NCBI RefSeq assembly: GCF_018362775.1 | Contig: NZ_JAGYXY010000003.1 | Location: 344,846 to 408,845 of the forward strand | Direction of reading: 5' to 3' | DNA length: 64,000 bases | Origin: Alistipes montrealensis | Lineage (GTDB): Bacteria > Bacteroidota > Bacteroidia > Bacteroidales > Rikenellaceae | In this document: positions 54,127 through 62,050 of the stretch, piece by piece | Numbering within the stretch: the first letter of the stretch is position 1 | How the letters are laid out: every line of letters begins with the position of its first letter | Program-made: the position numbers and the translations under genes | The notes under the pieces: generated by a model | The model's database searches: none | Told to the model about the DNA's origin: nothing | The model's input: only the letters and a program-made list of their open reading frames with translations

Positions 54127-54129
54127 GAC

Positions 54130-54420
54130 TTATTTCTTGCCGGAGGAAGGGTCCTCTTCCCGGGGACGTTCGGCCACGGGAGGCAACGTATCGGGGCGCT
54201 CCAGGCGTTTGAGCCGTTCCACCCGGGCGCTGTCCTGCCTGGGCGCAGGCACACCATACATCACAACCACACGGCGGGGAAAATCGGAGGTCCCCTTCAC
54301 AGCCGTCGTGTCGGCGTCCTTGGGTTGGCGGGTCTCCTCTTTAGGGGCGTTTTTCACCGATGTACAGGCCGTAGAGAATCCCAAAAGGGCTGCCAGTGCA
54401 AGTTTGATTTTCCTGTTCAT
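54130..54420 (-). CDS. short lipoprotein, likely partner of the radical SAM enzyme
   Basis: 96 residues. Lipoprotein signal MNRKIKLALAALLGFSTAC (Cys19). The mature part is highly charged (Lys/Glu/Arg/Asp/Pro) with one hydrophobic island VVVMYGVPAP; the LLGFS-x-C and MYG-x-P patterns are those of rSAM-associated lipoproteins as I remember them. C-terminus is disordered in character (EDPSSGKK). The likely substrate or partner of the SPASM enzyme three bases downstream. Confidence 0.65.
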   Translation of the reverse strand: MNRKIKLALAALLGFSTACTSVKNAPKEETRQPKDADTTAVKGTSDFPRRVVVMYGVPAPRQDSARVERLKRLERPDTLPPVAERPREEDPSSGKK

Positions 54421-54516
54421 ATACGCGATGCGGTTTTACATTCGCCAGGCAAGACGGCGCCGAATCGATCCGACGATGCCGGAACGCAGCCTGCCCGAGC
54501 CGAAGTTTATCTCCGG

Positions 54517-54546
54517 CAAATATAAGAATTTTCCGTTAAAGACAAA
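54517..54546 (-). promoter_or_regulatory. promoter of the lipoprotein/rSAM operon
   Basis: Minus strand TTTG (54543-54546), 18 bases, TATATTTG (54517-54524); about 97 bases before the lipoprotein start. Confidence 0.55.
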
Positions 54547-54563
54547 AAAACATGCCAAAAAGT

Positions 54564-54594
54564 TTTGAAAGCCAGTGATTTTTACTTTACTTTG
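54564..54594 (+). promoter_or_regulatory. promoter of the cold-shock gene
   Basis: TTTG (54564-54567), 19 bases, TTACTTTG (54587-54594; one mismatch), 34 bases before the start codon. Confidence 0.6.
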
Positions 54595-54627
54595 CCGAAC
54601 ACATTAACACTTTAATTCTCTATTTTT

Positions 54628-54828
54628 ATGACAGGTAAGGTAAAATGGTTCGATGGCAAGAAAGGCTACGGATTCATTACAGCGGAGAACGGAAAAGAGA
54701 TTTTCGTACACTTCTCGGGCATCGCTAAGGACGGTTTCAAGTCACTCAACGAAGGTCAGGCAGTCGAGTTCGAAGTTGGCACCGGAGCCAAAGGCGAGCA
54801 GGCTATTAACGTAAATGTAGTTGAGTAA
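54628..54828 (+). CDS. cold-shock domain protein
   Basis: 66 residues, one OB-fold cold-shock domain. RNP1-like KGYGFI and RNP2-like IFVHFSGI single-strand nucleic-acid-binding motifs. RNA chaperone of the CspA family. Alone between a promoter and a terminator. Confidence 0.96.
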   Translation: MTGKVKWFDGKKGYGFITAENGKEIFVHFSGIAKDGFKSLNEGQAVEFEVGTGAKGEQAINVNVVE

Positions 54829-54853
54829 ATACGCAAACTATATTACAGAGATC

Positions 54854-54891
54854 AAAAAGGAGGCTACCTCGACGAGGAGGCCTCCTTTTTT
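54854..54891 (+). terminator. terminator of the cold-shock gene
   Basis: AAAAAGGAGGC / GCCTCCTTTTT with inner CCTC-GAC-GAGG, then T run. Confidence 0.88.
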
Positions 54892-54915
54892 CTTGCCCGT
54901 TTGAAAAATAAATCG

Positions 54916-54923
54916 TACTTTTG
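54916..54923 (+). promoter_or_regulatory. -7 element of pfp
   Basis: TACTTTTG, exact TAnnTTTG, 49 bases before the start codon. No clear -33. Confidence 0.5.
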
Positions 54924-54971
54924 GGCGTCCGAAACCGAAAAAAAGGTTCTCAAAACATAAAAATTCAAATC

Positions 54972-56207
54972 ATGAAAGAAGCAATCGCAATTCTGACCGG
55001 CGGCGGACCGGCCCCCGGCATGAATACAGTAGTGGGCAGCGTCGCCAAAACGTTCCTGCGCCAGGGCTATCGCGTCATCGGCCTTCACGAAGGCTACACG
55101 GGCCTGTTCAACCCCTCGCCCCGCACCGTAGACATCGACTACCCGATGGCCGACGGCATCTTCAACCAGGGCGGTTCGTTCCTGCAGATGAGCCGTTTCA
55201 AACCCAAGGATACGGATTTCGAAAACAACTTCAACCTCAAGTTCTTCACCGACAACAACGTGAAACTGCTCGTTACCGTCGGCGGCGACGACACGGCTTC
55301 GACCGCGAACCGCATCGCCAAGTTCCTGGAGGCCAAACAATACCCCATCGCCAACATCCACGTTCCGAAGACCATCGACAACGACCTGCCGCTTCCGAAG
55401 GGCGCGCCGACGTTCGGTTACGAATCGGCCAAGGACAAGGGCGCCGTTATCGCCCGCGCGGTCTACGTCGACGCACGCACGAGCGGCAACTGGTTCGTGC
55501 TGGCTGCCATGGGCCGCTCGGCAGGCCACCTGGCATTCGGCATCGGCGAGGCATGCCACTACCCGATGATCGTCATTCCGGAGATGTTCGACAAGACGGA
55601 GATCACCGTCGAGAAGATCGTCAACCTCGTGATTTCGTCGATCATCAAGCGTAAGATCATGGGCATGGACTACGGCGCCGCCGTCATTTCCGAAGGCGTG
55701 TTCCACGCACTGTCGGACGAGGAGATCCGCAAGAGCGGCATCCACTTCACCTACGACGACCACGGGCATCCCGAGTTGGGCAAGGTGTCGAAGGCGCACA
55801 TCTTCAACGAGATGATCGAGATGAAGCTCAAGGAACTGGGCCTCAAGGTCAAGAGCCGTCCGGTGGAACTGGGCTACGAGATTCGCTGCCAGACCCCGAT
55901 CGCCTACGACCTCACCTACTGCTCGGAGCTGGGTATCGGCGTCCACAAGCTCTTCGCCGAAGGCAAAACGGGCTGCATGGTTTACGTGGATTCGGAGGGC
56001 AACGTGTCGCCGCTCTACCTCAAGGACCTGCAGGACCCCACGACGGGCAAGATTCCGCCCCGTCTGGTGGACATCAAGTCGGACAAGTTCACCTCGGTGG
56101 TGGAGACGATTCTCAACGCCATCACCCCGGCCGACTACGAAGCGGCAAAGGCATACGTGCCCAATCCCGAGGAGTATGACTTCCACAAGATCCTGAACTG
56201 GAAATAA
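54972..56207 (+). CDS. pfp: pyrophosphate-type 6-phosphofructokinase
   Basis: 411 residues from ATG 54972 (MKEAIAILTGGGPAPGMN). Phosphorylates fructose-6-phosphate in glycolysis. Donor type is read from two positions: GGDD (104-107), where ATP enzymes have GGDG, and Lys133 in PKTIDND, where ATP enzymes have Gly; both indicate pyrophosphate and make the step reversible. Catalytic base Asp136 in TIDND. Longer upstream in-frame TTG start rejected. Confidence 0.9.
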   Translation: MKEAIAILTGGGPAPGMNTVVGSVAKTFLRQGYRVIGLHEGYTGLFNPSPRTVDIDYPMADGIFNQGGSFLQMSRFKPKDTDFENNFNLKFFTDNNVKLLVTVGGDDTASTANRIAKFLEAKQYPIANIHVPKTIDNDLPLPKGAPTFGYESAKDKGAVIARAVYVDARTSGNWFVLAAMGRSAGHLAFGIGEACHYPMIVIPEMFDKTEITVEKIVNLVISSIIKRKIMGMDYGAAVISEGVFHALSDEEIRKSGIHFTYDDHGHPELGKVSKAHIFNEMIEMKLKELGLKVKSRPVELGYEIRCQTPIAYDLTYCSELGIGVHKLFAEGKTGCMVYVDSEGNVSPLYLKDLQDPTTGKIPPRLVDIKSDKFTSVVETILNAITPADYEAAKAYVPNPEEYDFHKILNWK

Positions 56208-56224
56208 TCCGTCAATGATCCGAT

Positions 56225-56263
56225 AAAATTCCCGGAAGGCTTGCTGCTTCCCGGGAATTTTTC
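56225..56263 (+). terminator. terminator of pfp
   Basis: AAAATTCCCGG / CCGGGAATTTTT stem with T run. Confidence 0.88.
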
Positions 56264-56298
56264 TATATTTATAAATCACTCAAGCATCTGAACCCATC

Positions 56299-57219
56299 AT
56301 GAAGCAAACCCAGGAACCCGTGTTCGAGCCGATGCCCGAAACACCCCGGGAGCCGGAGTCCCCGGCCCCCGAATCCAACGCCGCCGACCGGCAGGCGGCA
56401 GAACTCTCCGAAGCCCGAAAAAACATGACCGCCGGCCTGCTGTGGTGCGGAGGCGGCCTTGCCGTGAGCTTCCTCACCTATTTCCTCGCCTCACAGGGCG
56501 GAGGGCGTTATTTCATCGCCACGGGCGCCATCATCTGGGGTTTCATCCAGGCCTGCCGGGGACTTTTCACGTGGTTGAAGATCAAATACCGGAACGGAGA
56601 ATACACCGCATTTTGGCGCATGCTGGGGGCCGCTGTCTGTACGGTCGTAGCGCTGGGATGGCTGTATACCTTCTCGACGCGTTTGACGGGCGGCGAAGAG
56701 GTTGCCTATCTGGATACCGAGCAGACATACGTCTGTGTAGACGCCGGCATACGTTATACGGTTCCGGCAGGCTATACCCCGATCGAAAAAACGGTGAACC
56801 CCGAAACCCCGACCTCCTACGCAAGCTACCGAATGAGCACATGGAACGATGAAATCGGATTCATGATCGAAGGGGTTCCCGGCTTCATTCCTGCCGAAAT
56901 CACCTCTATCGCCGACATCCGGGACTACTGCGCAAAACGGGATTCGGCCTATTACGACAAGGAGATCATCGCACCGACACGGCTTATCACCGTCGGCGGA
57001 CGCGAAATGCTTTGCAGCGAAGGGCGCAGCGAGGAATATCCGGCCCAAATCTATACGGCTTACGATTTGATGAACGGACGAACGCTTATCAGCGTCCTGT
57101 TCTTCTACGACGAATCGGCATACGGCAAAACCGCGACCCGCCTACGGATCGAGAAACTGCTCGGAAGACTCGATTTGTTCGAAGTACAACAACCGCAAAC
57201 GGCAGCGGCTGCCGAATAA
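56299..57219 (+). CDS. membrane protein of unknown function
   Basis: 306 residues. Cytoplasmic Pro/Glu-rich N-terminus (1-42), two or three transmembrane segments (about 43-64, 70-92, 108-126), then a soluble C-terminal domain of about 170 residues outside the membrane with strands such as GIRYTVPAGYTPIEK and DEIGFMIEGVPG. I do not recognise a family. Flanked by terminators on both sides, so a single-gene unit. Confidence 0.6.
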   Translation: MKQTQEPVFEPMPETPREPESPAPESNAADRQAAELSEARKNMTAGLLWCGGGLAVSFLTYFLASQGGGRYFIATGAIIWGFIQACRGLFTWLKIKYRNGEYTAFWRMLGAAVCTVVALGWLYTFSTRLTGGEEVAYLDTEQTYVCVDAGIRYTVPAGYTPIEKTVNPETPTSYASYRMSTWNDEIGFMIEGVPGFIPAEITSIADIRDYCAKRDSAYYDKEIIAPTRLITVGGREMLCSEGRSEEYPAQIYTAYDLMNGRTLISVLFFYDESAYGKTATRLRIEKLLGRLDLFEVQQPQTAAAAE

Positions 57220-57223
57220 CACG

Positions 57224-57250
57224 AAAGACGGGCTTCGGCCCGTCTTTTTT
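57224..57250. terminator. bidirectional terminator
   Basis: AAAGACGGGC-TTCG-GCCCGTCTTT with T run, between the convergent membrane protein and SLOG genes. Confidence 0.9.
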
Positions 57251-57757
57251 TCAGAACAGCGTCGGAGCGGGAACAGGCAGGCAGGGAGCCTCCGGACGGA
57301 GGTTGACAACCTCCAGGCCACGGCGCAAGGCACGGCGAACGGTGTAGTGCGTACCGCCGGACGAGCCGTTGTACCAGGCTACAAGCACCCGGGCATTGTC
57401 GGTGAGGTAATTGTTACGGACGGCATAGCAGCCCCGGTGGTAAACCGGGGAGAGCACCACGGTTTCGGCCGCAGCGGCCAGCACGCTCCGGAAACGTTCG
57501 CGGTCGGCCGGGGAGAAGCGGTTTTCCTGCCCGTGGAAAGGAACTGCGGCGACGAGCCGCACACCGTCGCGCTGACGACCGAGTTCCAGCACGGCTTCGG
57601 CGGCTGCGAGGTCGAAACCCACGGCCATACCACTCAGGAAAGTGCGGAATCCCCGGTCGTACAACGCCTCCAACATCCGCCGCAGGGCATCGGAAGCCTC
57701 GCCGCAATAGGTGCGGTGGCCGGTGAAGGCGACGGATATGCGGGGATCGGCAATCAT
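57251..57757 (-). CDS. SLOG/DUF1273-type nucleotide-binding protein
   Basis: 168 residues from ATG 57757; 42 bases more of open frame upstream would lie ahead of the predicted transcription start. Rossmann-like SLOG signs: VAFTGHR near the start, FLSGMAVGFDLAAAEAVL, and ARVLVAWYNGSSGGTHYTVRRA close to the end. This is the YpsA/DUF1273 class, proposed to bind nucleotide-derived ligands; YpsA affects division in Bacillus. Possible leaderless transcript. Confidence 0.75.
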   Translation of the reverse strand: MIADPRISVAFTGHRTYCGEASDALRRMLEALYDRGFRTFLSGMAVGFDLAAAEAVLELGRQRDGVRLVAAVPFHGQENRFSPADRERFRSVLAAAAETVVLSPVYHRGCYAVRNNYLTDNARVLVAWYNGSSGGTHYTVRRALRRGLEVVNLRPEAPCLPVPAPTLF

Positions 57758-57762
57758 ACGTT

Positions 57763-57770
57763 CAAAGGTA
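57763..57770 (-). promoter_or_regulatory. promoter element of the SLOG gene
   Basis: Minus strand TACCTTTG, exact, six bases before the chosen ATG; CTTG about 20 bases further upstream. Places transcription start at or next to the start codon. Confidence 0.6.
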
Positions 57771-57825
57771 AGGCTTTGGCCCGGACTTTGCAAGTTCAAA
57801 TGCTGAATTTAAACTTTCAGCAACT

Positions 57826-58035
57826 ATGAAAAACACAGGAATTGCCATCGTATCGCTCGTGGGCGGCATGATCATCGGTTCGGCCCTCACAATGCTTTTC
57901 ACGCCCCAGTCGGGCCCTGAACTGCGCCAGAAAATCAAAGACTCGATCGACGACGAGATCGACAAGGTGAAAGGCAAACTCAGCCGGGTGGAGGAGCAGA
58001 TCGAGGAAGCCCGCTGCAAATGCGACGAGAAATGA
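57826..58035 (+). CDS. YtxH-like small membrane protein
   Basis: 69 residues. One N-terminal transmembrane helix with GGMIIGSALTMLF (about 7-25), then FTPQSGPELR, the typical YtxH junction, and a charged amphipathic helix (DDEIDKVKGKLSRVEEQIEE). General stress-type membrane protein of unknown role. Followed 21 bases later by the holin-like gene. Confidence 0.8.
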   Translation: MKNTGIAIVSLVGGMIIGSALTMLFTPQSGPELRQKIKDSIDDEIDKVKGKLSRVEEQIEEARCKCDEK

Positions 58036-58056
58036 CCCGCACTACACAGTGTAACG

Positions 58057-58392
58057 ATGGAGAATAAACCTTCCGGCGGCCGTTTTGTGACCGCACTGCT
58101 GTTCTTCGTAACGACTGCGGCCATAGCCATCCTGCTGCTGCTCACGGCACTGGTCATCTGGCTTTCGGCCGTAACAGGCTCGTTCATCGCCTCGGCGCTG
58201 ATCGTAGGCGGTTTTTTCGCCGTCCTCGCAATCGTCATATACCTGTCGGCGATACGCGATGCCGTGGAACAAATCCGCCGGCAGGCCGAAACGGTTTACG
58301 AGGTGGCACGTGCAGCACAAACAGGTTACGAATGGGTCGCCGGAAAGGTTTCTCTCTTTCTAAAGCTCCGCGAGGAGTTACAGAAAAAATGA
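58057..58392 (+). CDS. phage-holin-like / DUF1469-type membrane protein
   Basis: 111 residues; two transmembrane helices (about 12-34 and 44-66) and a helical amphipathic tail. Resembles the phage holin family (superfamily III) or DUF1469 proteins that travel with YtxH in stress-related pairs. No phage genes are present, so a lysis role is unlikely. Confidence 0.7.
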   Translation: MENKPSGGRFVTALLFFVTTAAIAILLLLTALVIWLSAVTGSFIASALIVGGFFAVLAIVIYLSAIRDAVEQIRRQAETVYEVARAAQTGYEWVAGKVSLFLKLREELQKK

Positions 58393-58437
58393 AAAATGCC
58401 GATGCAAGAAAATGCACCGGCATTTTTCAGGCCTTCC
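58392..58437 (+). terminator. terminator of the YtxH/holin-like operon
   Basis: AAAAATGCC / GGCATTTTT (58392-58400 with 58429-58437), inner TGCA/TGCA. Confidence 0.75.
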
Positions 58438-58626
58438 GCGAAGGGTTGCGCCGCCATCTCCGCACGGGCCTTCGCAGAACGGGCCTCTCGAACTTGCACC
58501 GAACCGCGTTTCCGATTTCAGCGGTTCGTGTTTCGGCCTAACGTAATCCGGCCCGGACGAAAAATACAAACGTATTCCCGTTCGGGCCGGACATGTCAGG
58601 GCAAAAAAGCCCTGTAAAATCGAAAA
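58438..58626. other. intergenic region with three hairpins
   Basis: Perfect inverted repeats at 58500-58507/58521-58528 (8 bp), 58547-58555/58583-58591 (9 bp) and 58597-58602/58609-58614 (6 bp). The last lies 12 bases after the rubrerythrin stop and may end that transcript. No gene seen. Confidence 0.55.
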
Positions 58627-59178
58627 CTACTTAAAGTAGCGTTTGTAGAGCCCTTCGAAGCCCTTGCCGTGGCGAGCTTCGTCCTTGGCCATCTCGTGTA
58701 CGGTATCGTGCACGGCGTCGAGGTTCTCCTCCTTGGCCATACGGGCCAGGCGCATTTTGTCCTCGCAGGCGCCGCACTCGGCGTTCATACGCTTTTCGAG
58801 GTTGGTTTTGGTGTCCCAAACCACCTCGCCGATCAGCTCGGCGAACTTCGAGGCGTGCTCGGCCTCTTCCCACGCGTAACGCTTGTAGGCCTCGGCGATC
58901 TCGGGATACCCCTCGCGGTCGGCCTGACGGCTCATCGCCAGATACATGCCCACCTCGGTGCATTCGCCCATGAAATGATTCTGGAGACCTTCCCAGAGTT
59001 CTTTGCTGGCGCCCTTGCCGTCGCCGATCTTGTGTACCGTTACGAAATCCAGGTCGCCCTCGGCCTCAATGAGTTCTACGAACTTCTCTTTGCCGACTTT
59101 GCACATCGGGCACTGATCGGGAGCCTCGGGACCTTCGTGAATGTAACCGCATACGGTACAACGCCATTTCTTTGCCAT
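58627..59178 (-). CDS. reverse rubrerythrin
   Basis: 183 residues. N-terminal rubredoxin-like domain (CTVCGY, CPMCK; residues 7-26) ahead of a ferritin-like diiron domain ([26 protein letters not shown]), the reverse of the classic rubrerythrin order. Peroxide reductase protecting anaerobes from oxygen stress. An exact TATCTTTG promoter element is upstream. Confidence 0.93.
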   Translation of the reverse strand: MAKKWRCTVCGYIHEGPEAPDQCPMCKVGKEKFVELIEAEGDLDFVTVHKIGDGKGASKELWEGLQNHFMGECTEVGMYLAMSRQADREGYPEIAEAYKRYAWEEAEHASKFAELIGEVVWDTKTNLEKRMNAECGACEDKMRLARMAKEENLDAVHDTVHEMAKDEARHGKGFEGLYKRYFK

Positions 59179-59221
59179 AATCTTTCAAATGTTTAGTGTG
59201 TGATGTATTCTGTTTGTAGTG

Positions 59222-59229
59222 CAAAGATA
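59222..59229 (-). promoter_or_regulatory. -7 element of the rubrerythrin gene
   Basis: Exact TATCTTTG on the minus strand, 44 bases before the start. Confidence 0.6.
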
Positions 59230-59367
59230 GCAATTCAGGACGAAGCCCGTATAGATTTCCGATTGTCTTTTCTGATGGCCCGATAAGAAACGCTTATATC
59301 CCGGTGCAGAACCGGACAGGGAGCGTATAAACCGCCCGCCGCCCCTAAAGCCCGTCTCCCAGACGGG

Positions 59368-60300
59368 TCAGGCGTGGCGGTCGATCACCTCCTCGATGTA
59401 GGATACATCGGTCGAATCCTTCACCAGCACGCGTTTGTCGCGGTCCAGCAGGTACATCGCCGGAATAGCCCCCAGGTCGTAGAGGCTCTTTTCGCGCATG
59501 ACACATCCCTTGTCATAGGCATTGATCCACGACGCCGGGATATGGTCGCGGTAGTCGCGCCACTCCCGGAGGTCCTCGTCGGGATAGAGCGCCAGCACCT
59601 TGAGCTGTCCCCGTTCGATCATCATCGAAAGCATCGGCGACGAAGTGATGGCTTCGCGGATTTCGCGGCACATCGGGCAGCCGGGATTATTGATGAACAG
59701 CAATACATATTCGGCTTTCACGCCGTAAAGCGTCCCCGAAGCCCCCGAAGCGAGCGTATAGCGGAAATCGTTGGCGGGCTGCCCGAGACGGTTCTGCATG
59801 GCCATGTTCAGGTCGTACTGCGGGGCAATGCGCTCGTATTCATCGTAAAAAGGGCTGGCAAGCTGCGCCCGAAGCACGGGGATGTAGAATTCGTCGTTGC
59901 GCAGCGGCGAGTTGGGGTCGTGCAGCACCTGATCGGCAAGCATCGCGAAATAGTCGAGCATCTGCTTCGACGACGAGGCCCGGTGCATCAGCGAATCCAT
60001 CGGAGCCGAATCAGCCGGCCGGTCGGAAATCAACGCGATATAGCGGGCGTAGGCTTCGACCATCTGCACGGTGTCGGCAAGGGAGACGAAAAGCGTATCG
60101 GCGAAATCGAAGCGGTCCCAGTAGTGCCAGCGGAGGTAGTCGCGCTGCTCTTCCGGGGAGAGGCCCGAGGGGGCGATGGCCGGAAGGAAGACCCGCGGGC
60201 GGGACGCGGTGGTCTCGGTCTGCTGCGGGGAGGCGTTCCGGCGGCGGCCGCACGAGGCGACACACAGGGCCGCCAGCAGGAGGATCAGGATGCGTTGCAT
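59368..60300 (-). CDS. thioredoxin-fold lipoprotein (DUF5106-like)
   Basis: 310 residues from ATG 60300 with lipobox LCVASC (Cys16); an upstream in-frame ATG would hide the signal. The N-terminal region of about 150 residues is helical (PEEQRDYLRWHYWDRFDFAD) as in DUF5106. The C-terminal half is a thioredoxin-like domain with active site GCPMC (CxxC), LKVLALYPDED and the cis-proline segment LGAIPAMYLLD. Probably a periplasmic thiol:disulfide oxidoreductase. Confidence 0.8.
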   Translation of the reverse strand: MQRILILLLAALCVASCGRRRNASPQQTETTASRPRVFLPAIAPSGLSPEEQRDYLRWHYWDRFDFADTLFVSLADTVQMVEAYARYIALISDRPADSAPMDSLMHRASSSKQMLDYFAMLADQVLHDPNSPLRNDEFYIPVLRAQLASPFYDEYERIAPQYDLNMAMQNRLGQPANDFRYTLASGASGTLYGVKAEYVLLFINNPGCPMCREIREAITSSPMLSMMIERGQLKVLALYPDEDLREWRDYRDHIPASWINAYDKGCVMREKSLYDLGAIPAMYLLDRDKRVLVKDSTDVSYIEEVIDRHA

Positions 60301-60374
60301 AAGTATCGTATTTAGGCGCAGAAACACTCCGCGTCGGGAAAAGCCGACTGTGGTCTTCGCCATTCTTTCTTTGG

Positions 60375-60405
60375 CAAATATAGTTTTTTTCCGGCAAGAA
60401 TCAAG
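60375..60405 (-). promoter_or_regulatory. promoter of the thioredoxin-fold lipoprotein gene
   Basis: Minus strand CTTG (60402-60405), 19 bases, TATATTTG (60375-60382). Confidence 0.6.
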
Positions 60406-60492
60406 TGTCTCGACCCCCGAAATAAAGGTTCAAACCCGATTTGCACGGTAGTTGTAACATCCCAAAGCGTCAAAAAACCAAATTAATTCATT

Positions 60493-62043
60493 ATGGATGT
60501 AAAGAAAACTACCACAAGTACCGGGTTCAAATTGAGTGTCATGACACTCGCAATTATGAACGTGACTGCCGTAGTGAGTTTGCGCGGACTGCCTGCGGAG
60601 GCGGTATACGGACTTTCGTCGGCATTCTATTACCTGTTTGCAGCCATCGTGTTCCTCATCCCGACGGCCATGGTCGCCGCCGAGCTGGCAGCAATGTTCT
60701 CCGACAAACAGGGCGGCGTTTTCCGCTGGGTGGGCGAAGCCTACGGCGCACGCACGGGATTCCTCGCAATCTGGCTGCAATGGATCGAGTCGACGATCTG
60801 GTATCCGACGGTGCTGACCTTCGGAGCCGTGTCGATCGCATTCATCGGCATGAACGATACGCACGACGCAGCGCTGGCCTCGAACAAGGTCTTCACGCTC
60901 TGCATGGTGCTGGCCATCTACTGGATCGCCACGTTCATCGCACTGAAAGGACTGGGATGGGTCGGAAAGATCAGTAAATGGGGCGGTATGATCGGTACGA
61001 TCATTCCCGCGGGCCTGCTGATCATCCTCGGCATCATCTACATTTCGACCGGCGGGCACAACCATATGGATATGTCGCAGGGCTTTTTCCCCGACCTGTC
61101 CAAATTCGACAACCTCGTACTGGCCAGCAGTATCTTCCTCTTCTATGCGGGCATGGAGATGATGGGTATACACGTCATGGACGTGAAAAACCCATCGCGA
61201 AACTACCCAAAGGCCATCATCATCGGTTCGCTCGTAACGGTCTGCATCTTCGTGCTGGGTACGTTCTCGCTGGGATTCATCATTCCCGCCAAGGACATCA
61301 GCCTCACGCAGTCGCTGCTCGTGGGCTTCGACAACTACTTCCACTACCTCCACATTTCGTGGGCCGGACCGATCATCGCCATCGCCCTGATGTTCGGCGT
61401 GCTGGCAGGCGTGCTCACCTGGGTGGCAGGTCCCTCGAAGGGTATCTTTGCTGTGGGTAAGGCCGGTTACCTGCCCCCGTTCTTCCAGAAAACCAACAAA
61501 AACGGCGTGCAGAAAAACATCCTGCTGATCCAAGGCTGTGTCGTAACGCTGCTGGCACTGCTGTTCGTCGTGATGCCTTCGGTACAGTCGTTCTACCAGA
61601 TTCTCTCGCAGTTGACCGTACTGCTGTACCTGATCATGTACATGCTGATGTTCTCAGCAGCCATCGTGCTGCGCTACAAGATGAAGGGCACGGCACGTCC
61701 GTTCCGCCTGGGCAAAGGCAACGGCCTGATGTGGTTCCTCGGATGCCTCGGCTTCTGCGGCGCATTGCTGGCCTTCATCCTGAGCTTCGTGCCGCCCAGC
61801 CAGATCGCAACGGGCAGCAACACCGTCTGGTTCTCGGTACTGATCATCGGCTGCGTGGTAGTCGTAGGCGCCCCGTTCGTCATCTACGCGATGCGCAAGC
61901 CGTCGTGGAAAGACCCCCAGGCGGCCGCCGACTTCGCCCCCTTCCATTGGGAAACGCAGGCCAAGGTCGCAGCTCCCGCAGCGGCAACAACCGCTCCGAC
62001 GCAGAACCCGTCTTCAGCCAATAACAACCAATCAACGAAATAA
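60493..62043 (+). CDS. gadC: glutamate:GABA antiporter
   Basis: 516 residues, APC-superfamily transporter with about 12 helices. Exchanges external glutamate for internal GABA and so exports the product of GadB while consuming protons. Family features: NVTAVVSLRGLPAEAVYGL in helix 1, WIESTIWYPT, and a C-terminal cytoplasmic tail of about 60 residues (the pH plug in E. coli GadC), here ending in an Ala/Thr/Asn-rich stretch. Eight bases before the glutaminase gene. Confidence 0.93.
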   Translation: MDVKKTTTSTGFKLSVMTLAIMNVTAVVSLRGLPAEAVYGLSSAFYYLFAAIVFLIPTAMVAAELAAMFSDKQGGVFRWVGEAYGARTGFLAIWLQWIESTIWYPTVLTFGAVSIAFIGMNDTHDAALASNKVFTLCMVLAIYWIATFIALKGLGWVGKISKWGGMIGTIIPAGLLIILGIIYISTGGHNHMDMSQGFFPDLSKFDNLVLASSIFLFYAGMEMMGIHVMDVKNPSRNYPKAIIIGSLVTVCIFVLGTFSLGFIIPAKDISLTQSLLVGFDNYFHYLHISWAGPIIAIALMFGVLAGVLTWVAGPSKGIFAVGKAGYLPPFFQKTNKNGVQKNILLIQGCVVTLLALLFVVMPSVQSFYQILSQLTVLLYLIMYMLMFSAAIVLRYKMKGTARPFRLGKGNGLMWFLGCLGFCGALLAFILSFVPPSQIATGSNTVWFSVLIIGCVVVVGAPFVIYAMRKPSWKDPQAAADFAPFHWETQAKVAAPAAATTAPTQNPSSANNNQSTK

Positions 62044-62050
62044 GTAAATC

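Noticed and set aside
57758..57799. 14-codon N-terminal extension of the SLOG gene
   Set aside because: The promoter element lies inside this stretch, and the family motif begins just after ATG 57757.
58057..58392. prophage remnant because of a holin-like protein
   Set aside because: No other phage genes, no integrase, no attachment repeats; holin-like proteins with YtxH are common chromosomal pairs.
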